64,000 nt of DNA, from assembly GCF_902499135.1 (NCBI RefSeq), contig NZ_CABVPR010000013.1, positions 36,974-100,973 of the forward strand. Direction: 5' to 3'. The notes beneath the pieces are model-generated. The model worked only from the letters and a program-made list of their open reading frames with translations. It had not been told where the DNA came from and searched no databases. Source of the stretch: Burkholderia dolosa. Its GTDB lineage: Bacteria > Pseudomonadota > Gammaproteobacteria > Burkholderiales > Burkholderiaceae. The first letter of the stretch is position 1, and each line of letters opens with the position of its first letter. Below are positions 18,749 to 28,348 of the stretch, piece by piece. Made by a program: the position numbers and the translations under genes.

Positions 18749-18902
18749 GTCAAAAGTGAAAAAAAGCGTTAATGGCGCCGGGGCGGCGCGATGGCGTGCG
18801 CCATAATACCGACTGAAAAGCTCGCGCGCGCCGTGCGCCATGGGTTACGCAAGCGGCCCGGCATCGCGCGGCTACACTGCAGAACAACAACACGGAACGG
18901 CC

Positions 18903-21233
18903 ATGACGCTAACCCGAGCCATCGGCAAATCGGCTGCATGGATCGTCGGTATCGTCGCGGTGATCATCGCGGCGGCCGTCGTCTTTCTCGTCACGTTCGA
19001 CTGGAACCGCGCGAAGCCGTGGGTCAACGAACAGGTGAGTGAAGCGCTCGGCCGTCCATTCGCCATCAACGGCGATCTGAAGGTCGACTGGCGGCGGCCG
19101 GCCGGCGAAACGGGCTGGCGCGCATGGCTGCCGTGGCCGCGGCTCTCGGCCACGCAGCTCGAAATCGGCAATCCCGACTGGGCGAAGGCGCCCAAATTCG
19201 TCACGCTCGACGCCGCGCATTTCGATGTCGCGATCCTGCCGCTGCTTGCGCACGAGATCGTGATTCCGTCGATCGACGTCGTCAATCCGACGGTCGACCT
19301 CGAGCGGCTCGCCGACGGCCGCAACACGTGGACGTTCCAGTTCAGGCACGGCGCGCAGCCTTCGCGATGGAAGGTGCGGCTCGACAGCTTCGGCTTCGCG
19401 AAGGGCACCGTCACGTATCGCGACGCGATCACGAAGGCCGATCTGACGATCGCGATCGACACGCTCGGCCAACCGATTCCGCTCGGCGACGTGCTGAAGG
19501 AGCAGGAACGAAAATCGCTCGCGGCGTCGACCGAGCGGGTCGGCAAGCGCGGTGCCGCGCAGCTCGGCGCGGGCGCGAATGCGCGCGCGAACGCGGGTTC
19601 GGGCGCTTCCGCCGCGCGCAGCGGGAGCGCGGCGGCGTCTTCCGGTGCGGCGGCTGCTTCGTCGGGGTCCGTGCCGACTGGCGCCGGTGCGTCTTCGGCA
19701 TCGTTCGCGTCTTCAACGTCTTCCGCATCTTCCGCATCGACGGCCGCGCCCGTCTCCGGCGCATCCGGCACTGCGGCGCCCGCGAAGGCGAAGGCGAACG
19801 ACCCGACGTACGCGTTAGGGCTGAAGTTCAACGGCCGCTACAAGGGTGTGCCGATCGACGGCACCGGCAAGGTCGGCGGCGTGCTGGCGATCCAGAACAC
19901 GTCGCAACCGTTCCCGCTGCATGCGGACGTGAAGGCCGGCGACACGCGGCTCGCGATCGTCGGTACGCTGACCGATCCGATGCATCTGGCCGCGCTCGAT
20001 CTGCGGCTGTGGCTGCAGGGCACGTCGATGTCGCATCTCTACCAGCTCACCGGCATCACGCTGCCCGACACGCCGCCGTACGCGACCGACGGGCATCTGA
20101 TCGGCAACATCAGGCAGAACGCGAGCACGTTCCGCTACGAGAATTTCCACGGCCGCGTCGGCGGCAGCGATCTGGCCGGCACGCTGACGTACGCGCAGCG
20201 CGAGCCGCGCCCGAAGCTGTCCGGCGAACTCGTGTCGAACCTGCTGCAGTTCTCCGATCTCGCGCCGGTGATCGGCGCGGACACGGCCGCGAGCAAGGCG
20301 AAACGCGGCGACACGACGCGGCAGCCGCCCGAGCGCGTGCTGCCGGTCGAGACGTTCCGCACCGAGCGCTGGCGCGCGCTCGACGCGGACGTCAAGTTCA
20401 CCGGCCGCAAGCTGATCAAGAGCGCGAATCTGCCGATCACGAACCTCTATACGCACATCGTGATGCAGGACGGCGTGCTGTCGCTCGAACCGCTGCAATT
20501 CGGCGTCGCGGGCGGCACGTTGTCGACGAACGCGCATCTGGACGGCAGCCGCACGCCGCTGAAAGGGCGCTTCACGATCGCCGCGCGGCATCTGAAGCTC
20601 AAGCAGCTGTTCCCGACGCAGAAGGTGATGCAATCGGCGCTCGGCGAGATCAACGGCGACGCGTCGCTGTCCGCGACCGGCAATTCGCCGGCGGCGCTCG
20701 CGGCGACCTCGAACGGCGAAGTGAAGGCGCTCGTGACGGACGGCCGCATCAGCCTGCTGCTGATGGAGGCGGCCGGGTTGAACGTCGCGAACGTCGTCTA
20801 CGAGAAGCTGTTCGGCAATCGCGACGTGAAGATCAACTGCGCGGCGATCGACTTCGTCGCGACCGACGGGATCCTCGACACGAAGGTATTCGCGTTCGAC
20901 ACCGACGATGCGCTGATCAACATCGACGGCCCGATCAACCTGCGCGACGAAACGCTCGACCTGAAGATCCATCCGCATACGAAGGGATTCCGGATCTTCT
21001 CGCTGCGCTCGCCGCTGTACGCGAAGGGCACGTTCAAGAATCCGAAAGTCGGCGTCGAGGCGGGCGCGCTCGCGCTGCGCGCGGGCGCCGCGGTCGGGCT
21101 CGGCCTGATCAATCCGTTCGCGGCGCTGATTCCGTTGATCGCGCCGAGCAACAACAAGGACGTGCCGTGTTCGCAGCTGTTCGCGCAGATGAAGGCGAAG
21201 GCGCCGCAGAAGCCGGCGAATGCGGCGAAGTGA
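18903..21233 (+). CDS. AsmA family protein (outer-membrane biogenesis / lipid transport type)
   Basis: 776 residues from the ATG at 18903. A cytoplasmic start, one N-terminal membrane segment (about residues 11-33) and a long periplasmic part. AsmA-like proteins are bridge-forming, VPS13/Tam41-like proteins thought to move phospholipid or affect outer-membrane assembly. The N-terminal AsmA domain has DWNRAKPWVNEQVSEALGRPFAINGDLKV in its frame. A low-complexity Ala/Ser/Gly linker lies near residues 240-305, then a second conserved region up to the C-terminal FAFDTDDALINIDGPINLRDE segment. Divergent from fetAB. Confidence 0.86.
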   Translation: MTLTRAIGKSAAWIVGIVAVIIAAAVVFLVTFDWNRAKPWVNEQVSEALGRPFAINGDLKVDWRRPAGETGWRAWLPWPRLSATQLEIGNPDWAKAPKFVTLDAAHFDVAILPLLAHEIVIPSIDVVNPTVDLERLADGRNTWTFQFRHGAQPSRWKVRLDSFGFAKGTVTYRDAITKADLTIAIDTLGQPIPLGDVLKEQERKSLAASTERVGKRGAAQLGAGANARANAGSGASAARSGSAAASSGAAAASSGSVPTGAGASSASFASSTSSASSASTAAPVSGASGTAAPAKAKANDPTYALGLKFNGRYKGVPIDGTGKVGGVLAIQNTSQPFPLHADVKAGDTRLAIVGTLTDPMHLAALDLRLWLQGTSMSHLYQLTGITLPDTPPYATDGHLIGNIRQNASTFRYENFHGRVGGSDLAGTLTYAQREPRPKLSGELVSNLLQFSDLAPVIGADTAASKAKRGDTTRQPPERVLPVETFRTERWRALDADVKFTGRKLIKSANLPITNLYTHIVMQDGVLSLEPLQFGVAGGTLSTNAHLDGSRTPLKGRFTIAARHLKLKQLFPTQKVMQSALGEINGDASLSATGNSPAALAATSNGEVKALVTDGRISLLLMEAAGLNVANVVYEKLFGNRDVKINCAAIDFVATDGILDTKVFAFDTDDALINIDGPINLRDETLDLKIHPHTKGFRIFSLRSPLYAKGTFKNPKVGVEAGALALRAGAAVGLGLINPFAALIPLIAPSNNKDVPCSQLFAQMKAKAPQKPANAAK

Positions 21234-21363
21234 CGCGTAGCGCGGTACGGCGGCGGTCGACGTCGGGCGGCGGCCGCGTCGCCGGCCGCGACCGCGTCGC
21301 ATCCGGCTGCTGCGGCCGACCGGCGGCCATGGCCGGCGGGTGTGCGTCGCCCGTGCGTGCCGA

Positions 21364-21816
21364 TCAGCGCGACGCGCGCGCCCACACGAGCACCGCGTCG
21401 ACTTCCCGGCCGTCGACGCGTACCGGCTCGGCGGTGCCGAGCTGCAGCCGGTCGCCGTCGACGTGAACCGCGCGCTGCTGCACGTTGCCGATCCAGTTCG
21501 GATAAAGGCTCACGTCCATTTCGTGCGTCAGCGTGCCGTCGTCGTCGACGCGGTACGGGCCCGAATACGCGATATAGCCGCGGGCCGCGGCCGCGCGTTC
21601 TTCGACGGTGCCGCCCTGCAGGTCGCCGTCCGCGTACGGCGGCCGGCCGGCGGCCATCAGCTGCGCCGACATGTAGCCGTCGGGCGTATACAGGATCCAG
21701 CCGCGCGCGTCGCGGCCGAGCGGATAGGTGACGGTGCCGCCGTCGCGCGGGCGGACTTCGTAGGACACGAGGCGCCATGCGCCGACGAGTTGTTCGCGAA
21801 GCTGGCTGGCAGTCAT
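21364..21816 (-). CDS. Lipocalin-like domain protein
   Basis: 150 residues, no signal peptide. The pattern [13 protein letters not shown]...[16 protein letters not shown]...[27 protein letters not shown] matches the bacterial lipocalin-like family (a beta barrel binding small hydrophobic ligands or acting as a cyclase-type scaffold). The function in the cell is unknown. It is transcribed toward the AsmA gene, with a 130-base gap, and divergently from ybiT. Confidence 0.8.
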   Translation of the reverse strand: MTASQLREQLVGAWRLVSYEVRPRDGGTVTYPLGRDARGWILYTPDGYMSAQLMAAGRPPYADGDLQGGTVEERAAAARGYIAYSGPYRVDDDGTLTHEMDVSLYPNWIGNVQQRAVHVDGDRLQLGTAEPVRVDGREVDAVLVWARASR

Positions 21817-21994
21817 GGGGATTCCGGTAGGACGGCGATGGCGCGCGTGCCGTCGGGTTGGCGGGCCGCCCGACGCGCAGCCGGAGTCCGCAACGGCGGA
21901 ATCGAAACGGCGCGTGGGCGGGTGGTCGGCAGTTTCTCCGACACCTGCTAAAATACACGGTTTTCCGTCGATTTATCTCCTAACGGGACCTGCC

Positions 21995-23587
21995 GTGCTT
22001 TCTACTGCCAACATCACGATGCAATTCGGGCCGAAGCCCCTGTTCGAGAACATCTCGGTCAAATTCGGCGAGGGCAACCGCTATGGTCTGATCGGCGCAA
22101 ACGGCTGCGGCAAGTCGACGTTCATGAAGATCCTCGGCGGCGATCTCGAGCCGAGCGCCGGCAACGTCGCGCTCGAGCCGAACATCCGTCTCGGCAAGCT
22201 GCGCCAGGATCAGTTCGCGTACGAAGACGTGCGCGTGCTCGACGTCGTGATGATGGGCCACACCGAGATGTGGGCCGCGATGACCGAGCGCGACGCGATC
22301 TACGCGAATCCGGACGCCACCGACGACGACTACATGCACGCAGCGGAGCTCGAGGGCAAGTTCGCCGAGTACGGCGGCTACGACGCCGAAGCGCGCGCCG
22401 GCGCGCTGCTGCTCGGCATCGGCATCGACGAGAAGTTCCACAACGGTCCGATGCGCGACGTCGCGCCAGGCTGGAAGCTGCGCGTGCTGCTCGCGCAGGC
22501 GCTGTTCTCGAAGCCCGACGTGCTGCTGCTCGACGAACCGACCAACAACCTCGACATCAACTCGATCCGTTGGCTCGAGCACACGCTCAACGAGTACAAC
22601 TCGACGATGATCATCATCTCGCACGATCGTCACTTCCTGAACTCGGTGTGCACGCACATGGCCGACATGGACTACGGCACGCTGAAGGTCTGGCCGGGCA
22701 ACTACGACGACTACATGCTCGCATCCGCGCAGGCGCGCGAGCGTCAGGCCGCGGCCAATGCGCGGGCGAAGGAGCGCGTCGCCGAGCTGCAGGACTTCGT
22801 GCGCCGTTTCTCGGCGAACAAGTCGAAGGCGCGCCAGGCGACGAGTCGCGCGAAGCAGATCGACAAGATCAAGATCGAGGAATTCAAGCCTTCGTCGCGC
22901 CAGAACCCGTTCATCCGCTTCGAGTTCGAGAAGAAGCTGCACAACATCGCAGTGGTCGCGGAAGGCATCACGAAGAAATACGACCGCACGATCTTCGAGA
23001 ACTTCAATCTGTCGGTGCAGCCCGGCGAGCGTATCGCGATCATCGGCGAGAACGGCGCGGGCAAGACGACGCTGCTGCGTGCGCTGCACGGCAGCCTGCA
23101 GCTCGACGGCGGCACGGTCAAGTGGGCCGAGAACGCGAACGTCGGCTATATGCCGCAGGACACGTACGAGGAGTTCCCGGACGACGTCACGCTGATGGAC
23201 TGGATCGACCAGTACCGGAAGGACGGCGACGACGAGACGATGGTGCGCGGCACGCTCGGCCGCCTGCTGTTCTCGGCCGACGACATCAAGAAGTCGGTGA
23301 AGGTGCTGTCGGGCGGCGAGAAGGGCCGCATGATCTGGGGCAAGCTGATGCTCGGCCGCCACAACGTGCTGCTGATGGACGAGCCGACGAACCACATGGA
23401 CATGGAGTCGATCGAATCGCTGCAGATCGCGCTCGAGAAGTTCGAAGGCACGCTGATCTTCGTGTCGCACGACCGTGAGTTCGTCAGCGGCCTCGCGAAC
23501 CGGATCATCGAAGTGCGCACGGACGGCACGCTCGTCGACTTCGGCGGCAATTACGAGGATTTCCTGGCGAGCCAGGGACAGGAGTGA
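21995..23587 (+). CDS. ybiT: ABC-F family ATPase YbiT
   Basis: 530 residues from a GTG at 21995, exactly the length of E. coli YbiT; the start ...[24 protein letters not shown] also parallels it. ABC-F proteins bind the ribosomal E site and modulate translation; they have two ATPase domains and no membrane part. Walker A motifs are GANGCGKST and GENGAGKTT; Walker B motifs are [12 protein letters not shown] and [12 protein letters not shown], joined by a charged linker. GGGACC precedes the start. Ends at a clear intrinsic terminator. Confidence 0.93.
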   Translation: MLSTANITMQFGPKPLFENISVKFGEGNRYGLIGANGCGKSTFMKILGGDLEPSAGNVALEPNIRLGKLRQDQFAYEDVRVLDVVMMGHTEMWAAMTERDAIYANPDATDDDYMHAAELEGKFAEYGGYDAEARAGALLLGIGIDEKFHNGPMRDVAPGWKLRVLLAQALFSKPDVLLLDEPTNNLDINSIRWLEHTLNEYNSTMIIISHDRHFLNSVCTHMADMDYGTLKVWPGNYDDYMLASAQARERQAAANARAKERVAELQDFVRRFSANKSKARQATSRAKQIDKIKIEEFKPSSRQNPFIRFEFEKKLHNIAVVAEGITKKYDRTIFENFNLSVQPGERIAIIGENGAGKTTLLRALHGSLQLDGGTVKWAENANVGYMPQDTYEEFPDDVTLMDWIDQYRKDGDDETMVRGTLGRLLFSADDIKKSVKVLSGGEKGRMIWGKLMLGRHNVLLMDEPTNHMDMESIESLQIALEKFEGTLIFVSHDREFVSGLANRIIEVRTDGTLVDFGGNYEDFLASQGQE

Positions 23588-23622
23588 TGCCCGGCCCGCT
23601 GCGGCGGGGCTGAGCGACCCGG

Positions 23623-23657
23623 AAGCCCGCCAAGGCCGATGCCTGGCGGGCTTTTTT
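23623..23657 (+). terminator. Intrinsic terminator after ybiT
   Basis: AAGCCCGCCA (23623-23632) pairs with TGGCGGGCTT (23644-23653) across an 11-base loop and runs into T6. Confidence 0.93.
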
Positions 23658-23865
23658 GCGTCCGCACGCATGCTTGTTGTCAGGCGAGCGAGCGGTAGCG
23701 CAGGGAGGGTGCGCGCGGCGATCGCCGCGATGCGATCGTGGCCGCCCGGCGCGCAGATGAAGGCGATTCGTCAGGACCGACGCATTCGGCACGTCCGCCG
23801 TGCAGCGGACGACGCGATCATCGATTCGCGCAGCGCGACGGCCCGCGCCGGCCGTTCCGCCCGCG

Positions 23866-24231
23866 TCAATCCGCGAGCCGCTTGTCCGCGAGCGCTTTGC
23901 AGCAGTCGTCGTACACCCATTGGACGAGCTTCGCGCGGTAGTCGAGATCGTCGGTGTCGACGATTTCCTCGACCGCGTCGCGCGCCCATGACGCATCGAC
24001 GAATCCGGCGTGCCGCTTCGCGATGTCCTGCGCGAGCGCGGCCAGCTTTGCGATGGTTAGCCAGTCGGCCTGCCGGTGATGACGGTCGAGCCAGCGGTGG
24101 GCGGCCTGGACCTGGAACGCGGCGTCCGGCCAGGATTCGTTCAGGTAAAACGCGCCGAGGTTGCCGCAGGTGAGCCAGCAAAGCAGTTCCAGGCGGTCGT
24201 GCGAGCCGAGGGTAGGGGATGCGTCGGTCAT
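23866..24231 (-). CDS. Conserved hypothetical protein
   Basis: 121 residues from the ATG at 24231; another ATG at 24252 would add seven. Ordinary soluble, helix-rich protein with conserved-looking Trp and acidic residues (WLDRHHRQADWL, DASWARDAVEEIVDTDDLDYRAKLVQWVYDDCC over its second half). No signal peptide. I do not recognise the family. The longer frame, up to 24387, includes an Arg/Cys-rich start that looks non-coding. It stands alone between ybiT and the divergent nitronate monooxygenase-like gene. Confidence 0.6.
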   Translation of the reverse strand: MTDASPTLGSHDRLELLCWLTCGNLGAFYLNESWPDAAFQVQAAHRWLDRHHRQADWLTIAKLAALAQDIAKRHAGFVDASWARDAVEEIVDTDDLDYRAKLVQWVYDDCCKALADKRLAD

Positions 24232-24252
24232 GGCAGCGCTCACGAAAGGCAT

Positions 24253-24640
24253 CGATTCCGGGTGGCGCGGGCTGCAGCGGCCGGCGCCGATAGTAAAAAC
24301 ATAGCACGATGCGCGCCACACCGCGCACGCGCGTCGCGCGGACGCCGCAGCCCGCAAAATCGACCGGGCCGCACACCGTTCGGGCATTTCGTCCGGTTGC
24401 CGGGCTTTGCCGCCTTGCGCATATCCGCTCGAATTGCCGCTCCCGGTAGATCGGACGCGGCAGCTCGAATCTGCGCCGATTCTCCATCGACCGAAGGCGG
24501 CGTAAGCCGGCCGGACTGAATCGCGCCGCCGGACGAATCTTCCGCAGCACGCTCACATGCCGTTTTTGTTGACGGCCGTCAACGTGCGCGCCGCGCGATC
24601 GCCGATCATCGCGGTTTCCGATGTTTCGACGAGACGACCG
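24253..24640. other. Divergent intergenic region with an FNR/CRP-like dyad
   Basis: About 390 bases between two divergent genes. No credible protein. The main feature is the perfect 14-base palindrome TTGACGGCCGTCAA at 24569-24582, listed separately. A short A/T-rich stretch at 24290-24305 may belong to the minus-strand promoter. Confidence 0.5.
24569..24582. promoter_or_regulatory. TTGAC-N4-GTCAA dyad upstream of the nitronate monooxygenase gene
   Basis: TTGACGGCCGTCAA, a perfect palindrome of the shape bound by CRP/FNR-superfamily regulators. Its centre is about 65 bases before the chosen ATG at 24641. The same dyad with a different centre recurs at 25828-25841 ahead of ompW. Confidence 0.55.
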
Positions 24641-25831
24641 ATGACCGTACGCACTTCCTTTCCGCCGCTGATAATCCGCGGCCGCACGTTGCTGCCCGTC
24701 GTGCAGGGCGGCATGGGTGTCGGGATTTCCGCGCACCGCCTCGCGGGCAGCGTCGCGCGCGAAGGCGCGCTCGGCACGATCGCGAGCATCGATCTGCGCC
24801 ACCACCATGCGGACCTGCTCGCACGCTGTCGCGCGCACCCCGATCGCGCGACGCTGGAAGCCGCGAACCTCGACGCGCTCGCCCGCGAGATCCGCCTCGC
24901 GAAGGCGTACGGCGAAGGGCGCGGAATGATCGCCGTCAACGTGATGAAGGCGGTGAGCGCGCATGCGGACTACGTGCGCGTCGCGTGCGACGAAGGCGCG
25001 GACGCGATCGTGATGGGCGCCGGTCTGCCGCTCGATCTGCCCGATCTCACGCACGGCCGCGACGTCGCGCTGATCCCGATCCTGTCGGACGGCCGCGGCA
25101 TCGCGCTCGTGCTGAAGAAATGGATGAAGAAAGGGCGGCTGCCCGACGCGATCGTGATCGAGCATCCCGCGCATGCGGGCGGCCATCTGGGCGTCACGCA
25201 ACTCGACGACATGCACGACGCGCGCTTCGATTTCGCGCGCGTGCTGGACGACGCCGCACGGACGATGGCGTCGCTCGGCGTCGCGCGCGACGCCGTTCCG
25301 CTGATCGTCGCGGGCGGAATCAACAGTCACGACGCGGTGCGCGCGGCGCTGGCGGCCGGCGCGAACGGCGTGCAGGTCGGCACGCCGTTCGCGGTGACCG
25401 AGGAGGGCGACGCGCATCCGAATTTCAAGCGCGTGCTCGCGGATGCGTCGCCCGACGACATCGTCGAATTCGTCAGCGTGACCGGGCTGCCGGCGCGCGC
25501 GGTCAGAACGCCGTGGCTCGATCGCTACCTGCGCAACGAGACGCGCATTCGCGACAAGCTCGGCGCGCTGAAGCAGCGCTGCCCGACCGCGCTCGAATGC
25601 CTGAGCGTGTGCGGGCTGCGCGACGGCATCGAAAAGTTCGGCCATTTCTGCATCGATACGCGCCTTGCGGCCGCGCTGCGCGGCGACGTCGCGAACGGAC
25701 TGTTCTTCCGCGGCCGCGAGCCGCTGCCGTTCGGCCGTGCGATCCGCAGCGTGCGCGACTTGCTCGACCTGCTGCTGACCGGCCGCGCACGCGAGCCTGC
25801 GGCAAACCGCCCCACGTTTACGCTGGCTTGA
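24641..25831 (+). CDS. Nitronate monooxygenase-family flavoprotein
   Basis: 396 residues from the ATG at 24641. The FMN-dependent TIM-barrel family (2-nitropropane dioxygenase type) oxidises nitronates such as propionate-3-nitronate, or acts as an NAD(P)H-dependent reductase. Motifs: VVQGGMGVGIS at the N-terminus, ALIPILSDGRG, the substrate-side EHPAHAGGHLG with the likely active-site His, and the phosphate-binding IVAGGINSHDAVRAALAAGANGVQVGTPF. An upstream ATG at 24557 would place the regulatory dyad inside the gene, so the later start is preferred. ompW follows 65 bases downstream. Confidence 0.85.
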   Translation: MTVRTSFPPLIIRGRTLLPVVQGGMGVGISAHRLAGSVAREGALGTIASIDLRHHHADLLARCRAHPDRATLEAANLDALAREIRLAKAYGEGRGMIAVNVMKAVSAHADYVRVACDEGADAIVMGAGLPLDLPDLTHGRDVALIPILSDGRGIALVLKKWMKKGRLPDAIVIEHPAHAGGHLGVTQLDDMHDARFDFARVLDDAARTMASLGVARDAVPLIVAGGINSHDAVRAALAAGANGVQVGTPFAVTEEGDAHPNFKRVLADASPDDIVEFVSVTGLPARAVRTPWLDRYLRNETRIRDKLGALKQRCPTALECLSVCGLRDGIEKFGHFCIDTRLAAALRGDVANGLFFRGREPLPFGRAIRSVRDLLDLLLTGRAREPAANRPTFTLA

Positions 25832-25841
25832 CGAACGTCAA
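25828..25841. promoter_or_regulatory. Second TTGAC-N4-GTCAA dyad, upstream of ompW
   Basis: TTGACGAACGTCAA, overlapping the stop codon of the preceding gene (bases 25829-25831) and extended to CTTGACGAACGTCAAG. If it were a class II activator site at -41.5, transcription would start near 25876, giving a leader of about 20 bases and a GAGAAT -10 at 25864-25869. Confidence 0.55.
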
Positions 25842-25854
25842 GACGGCCGAAAGA

Positions 25855-25881
25855 CCCTATAGGGAGAATGGAAACCATTCT
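25855..25881 (+). repeat. Two adjoining palindromes in the ompW leader
   Basis: CCCTATAGGG (25855-25864), immediately followed by AGAATGG-AAA-CCATTCT (25865-25881), a perfect 7-3-7 hairpin. They lie just ahead of the ompW start and could overlap the -10 region or the start of the mRNA. Confidence 0.5.
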
Positions 25882-25896
25882 TTGGGGGTCCGTACC

Positions 25897-26538
25897 ATGC
25901 ATCGAACGATCAGAAGTCGTATCACCGTTGCCGCCGTGGCGGCGAGTCTTGCCGCGATCGCCGCGCCGTCGCTGGCGGCGTCGCCCGGCGACGGCATTTA
26001 TCAGGGCGACGTGCTGGCCCGCGTGCGCGCGATCAGCATCCAGCCGAACGAGCGCGGCAGCGACACGCTCGGCGCGCTCCACACCGGCGTGAACAACGCG
26101 ATCGTGCCGGAGCTCGATTTCACGTACATGATCCGCGACTACCTGGGCATCGAGCTGATTCTCGGCACGTCGCGGCACCAGGTGACGTCGAGCGTCGGCC
26201 ATCTCGGCGGCGTCAACGTGCTGCCGCCGACGCTGCTGCTGCAGTACCACTTCAACCATGCGGGCAAGGTGCGGCCGTACGTCGGCGCGGGGCTGAACTA
26301 CACGTACTTCTACAACAACGGGCTCAACGTCGGCGGGCAGGGCGTGTCGATCGACAAGAGCAGTTTCGGCCCCGCGCTGCAGTTCGGCGTCGACGTGCAG
26401 GTCAGCAAGAAGATGTTCGTGAACGTCGACGTGAAGAAGATCTGGATGAGTACCGATGCGACGCTCGGCGGCAACGGCATCGGCACGCTGCACATCGATC
26501 CGCTGATCGTCGGCGTCGGTGTCGGGATGAAGTTCTAG
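25897..26538 (+). CDS. ompW: OmpW family outer-membrane protein
   Basis: 213 residues from the ATG at 25897. Signal peptide about residues 1-28 (...IAAPSLAA). The mature protein begins SPGDGIYQGDVLARVRAI and shows the OmpW pattern: LDFTYMIRDYLGIELILGTSRH, LLLQYHFN, RPYVGAGLNYTYFY, and a terminal strand ending in Phe (VGVGVGMKF), as expected for an eight-stranded barrel. OmpW forms a narrow hydrophobic channel and is often induced by oxygen limitation or stress. The dyad upstream fits such control. A strong hairpin terminator follows. Confidence 0.93.
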   Translation: MHRTIRSRITVAAVAASLAAIAAPSLAASPGDGIYQGDVLARVRAISIQPNERGSDTLGALHTGVNNAIVPELDFTYMIRDYLGIELILGTSRHQVTSSVGHLGGVNVLPPTLLLQYHFNHAGKVRPYVGAGLNYTYFYNNGLNVGGQGVSIDKSSFGPALQFGVDVQVSKKMFVNVDVKKIWMSTDATLGGNGIGTLHIDPLIVGVGVGMKF

Positions 26539-26569
26539 ACGCGCGGCAGGAACAGCGGAGTTGGGGTTG

Positions 26570-26602
26570 GCGGCATGGCGGTCTGCATGCCGCTCTTTTT
26601 TT
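26570..26602 (+). terminator. Intrinsic terminator after ompW
   Basis: GCGGCATG (26570-26577) and CATGCCGC (26586-26593) form an 8-base-pair stem followed by TCTTTTTTT. It lies between the convergent ompW and DUF1289 genes. Confidence 0.88.
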
Positions 26603-26613
26603 GTGCGGCGGAT

Positions 26614-26817
26614 TTACAGCTTGTCGTGCTGGAAGCGCATCGCGGTGCCTTCGTGCCGGATGCGCTCCCACACCGCACGCTTTTCTTCGTCGCTCAGGAA
26701 CACCCAGTTCGACACTTCGGCGGCCGTGCGGCCGCAACCCTTGCAGACTTCGTCGAAGAGGGTCGAGCACACGCCGATACAGGGGCTGTCGGGCAGGTCG
26801 TGGAGATTGGAGGCCAT
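26614..26817 (-). CDS. DUF1289 family small protein
   Basis: 67 residues from the ATG at 26817 (MASNLHDLPDSPCIGVCS). The pattern SPCIGVCS...CKGCGRT...W with four cysteines matches DUF1289 (YdhL-like), a likely small metal- or Fe-S-binding protein of unknown role. The longer frame upstream is Arg-rich and spurious. It converges on ompW across a terminator. Function not assigned. Confidence 0.82.
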   Translation of the reverse strand: MASNLHDLPDSPCIGVCSTLFDEVCKGCGRTAAEVSNWVFLSDEEKRAVWERIRHEGTAMRFQHDKL

Positions 26818-27224
26818 CGTCAGGGTTCGCGCAGTCGGATCGTCAGCGCGCCATTTTAATGCATCGGCACGCGCGGCCTTGGCACGCATCGGCGCCCGCG
26901 CCGGCCGCGCGTTGCCGCGGCGACGGTCGAGCCGGCAAGCCGCGTACCGCCGGTACGCGCGGATGCCGCGACGCGCGGTTCTTTTCCGGATGGACAGCCG
27001 TCGATTACCCGATAGAATTGCCCCCGGAACGCGCGCCTCGGCGGCGGCCCCGTCGCGCTCGCGACGGGAATCTGTTCCGTTTGCGCGACACCGGCATGAT
27101 TTTTTTGTGACGGAGCGCGAATGATGGTAGCGTTCGGGGTTTTCGAGGGGCGGTGCGCCGAAACGCGCCGCCATGACGGGGCAGACGGCAGCCGGACAAG
27201 CGGTCCGGCCGGAGGGAGAGCGGG
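26818..27224. other. 407-base gap with the potF promoter region
   Basis: No credible gene. It holds a perfect 8-3-8 inverted repeat, CGCGTACC-GCC-GGTACGCG, at 26941-26959, and a promoter-like pair given separately. A T7 run at about 27101-27107 is not preceded by a clear stem. Confidence 0.5.
26991..27018 (+). promoter_or_regulatory. Candidate sigma70 promoter for the pot operon
   Basis: TGGACA (26991-26996) matches the -35 consensus at five of six bases. A 16-base spacer leads to TAGAAT (27013-27018), also five of six. It would give a leader of roughly 200 bases before potF. Assigned by eye only. Confidence 0.4.
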
Positions 27225-28319
27225 ATGAAAGCAAAGGTGGTGGGCCGGTTCGCAGCGCTCGCGCTGTGCGTGGGTGCATCGGCGGCAGCGGCGAAGGATA
27301 CGCAGCTCAATGTCTATAACTGGTCCGACTACATTGCGAAGGACACGATCCCGAACTTCGAGAAGCAGACGGGCGTCAAGGTCCGCTACGACAACTACGA
27401 CAGCGACGACACGCTGCAGGCGAAGCTGCTGACCGGCAGCTCCGGCTACGACATCGTCGTGCCGACCAGCAACTACGCAGGCAAGCAGATCGCGGCCGGC
27501 ATCTTCACGCCGCTCGACAAGTCGAAGCTCCCGAACCTCAAGTATCTCGATCCGCAGCTGATGGCGCTCGTCGCCGGCGCGGATCCGGGCAACAAGTACA
27601 CGGTGCCGTGGGCATACGGCACGACCGGCCTCGCATACAACGTGGCGAAGGCGCAGCAGGCGCTCGGCAAGGTGCCGCTCGACAGCTGGGACATCCTGTT
27701 CAAGCCGGAAAACATCTCGAAGCTGAAGGCCTGCGGCGTGTCGGTGCTCGACGCGCCCGACCAGATGTTCGCGGCGACGCTGCACTACATCGGCAAGGAT
27801 CCGATGAGCACGAACCCGGCCGACTACAAGGCCGCGATGGACGTGCTGAAGAAGATCCGTCCGTACATCACGCAGTTCAACTCGTCGGGCTACATCAACG
27901 ATCTGGTCGGCGGCGACATCTGCTTCGCGTTCGGCTGGTCGGGCGACGTCGTGATCGCGAAGCATCGCGCGATCGAGGCGAAGAAGCCGTACAAGATCGA
28001 GTACTACATTCCGAAGGGCGGCGCGCCGGTGTGGTTCGACGTGATGGCGATTCCGAAGGACGCGAAGAACAAGGACGCCGCGCTGCAGTGGATCAACTAC
28101 ATCGAGGATCCGAAGGTGCACGCGGCGATCACGAACGCCGTGTACTACCCGAGCGCGAACGCCGAGTCCCGCAAGTACGTGCGGCCCGACGTCGCGAACG
28201 ACCCGGCCGTCTATCCGCCGGCCGACGTCGTGAAGACGCTGTTCCTGCTCAAGCCGCTGCCGCCCGAGATCCAGCGCCTGCAGACGCGTCTGTGGACCGA
28301 GCTGAAGTCGGGACGCTGA
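27225..28319 (+). CDS. potF: Putrescine/spermidine ABC transporter substrate-binding protein PotF
   Basis: 364 residues with a Sec signal peptide (about residues 1-23, ...SAAAA). Periplasmic polyamine receptor of the PotD/PotF family: the mature start KDTQLNVYNWSDYI, then FEKQTGVKVRYDNYDSDD, the GYDIVVPTSNY segment, and the VPWAYGTTGLAYN ligand-site region with aromatic and acidic residues that bind amine groups. A GAGGGAGAGCGGG ribosome site precedes the ATG. It leads the potFGHI cluster, separated from potG by a hairpin that may dose the downstream genes. Confidence 0.94.
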   Translation: MKAKVVGRFAALALCVGASAAAAKDTQLNVYNWSDYIAKDTIPNFEKQTGVKVRYDNYDSDDTLQAKLLTGSSGYDIVVPTSNYAGKQIAAGIFTPLDKSKLPNLKYLDPQLMALVAGADPGNKYTVPWAYGTTGLAYNVAKAQQALGKVPLDSWDILFKPENISKLKACGVSVLDAPDQMFAATLHYIGKDPMSTNPADYKAAMDVLKKIRPYITQFNSSGYINDLVGGDICFAFGWSGDVVIAKHRAIEAKKPYKIEYYIPKGGAPVWFDVMAIPKDAKNKDAALQWINYIEDPKVHAAITNAVYYPSANAESRKYVRPDVANDPAVYPPADVVKTLFLLKPLPPEIQRLQTRLWTELKSGR

Positions 28320-28348
28320 CGCGAGCCGAAGTGTAGCCAGCAGTCATG

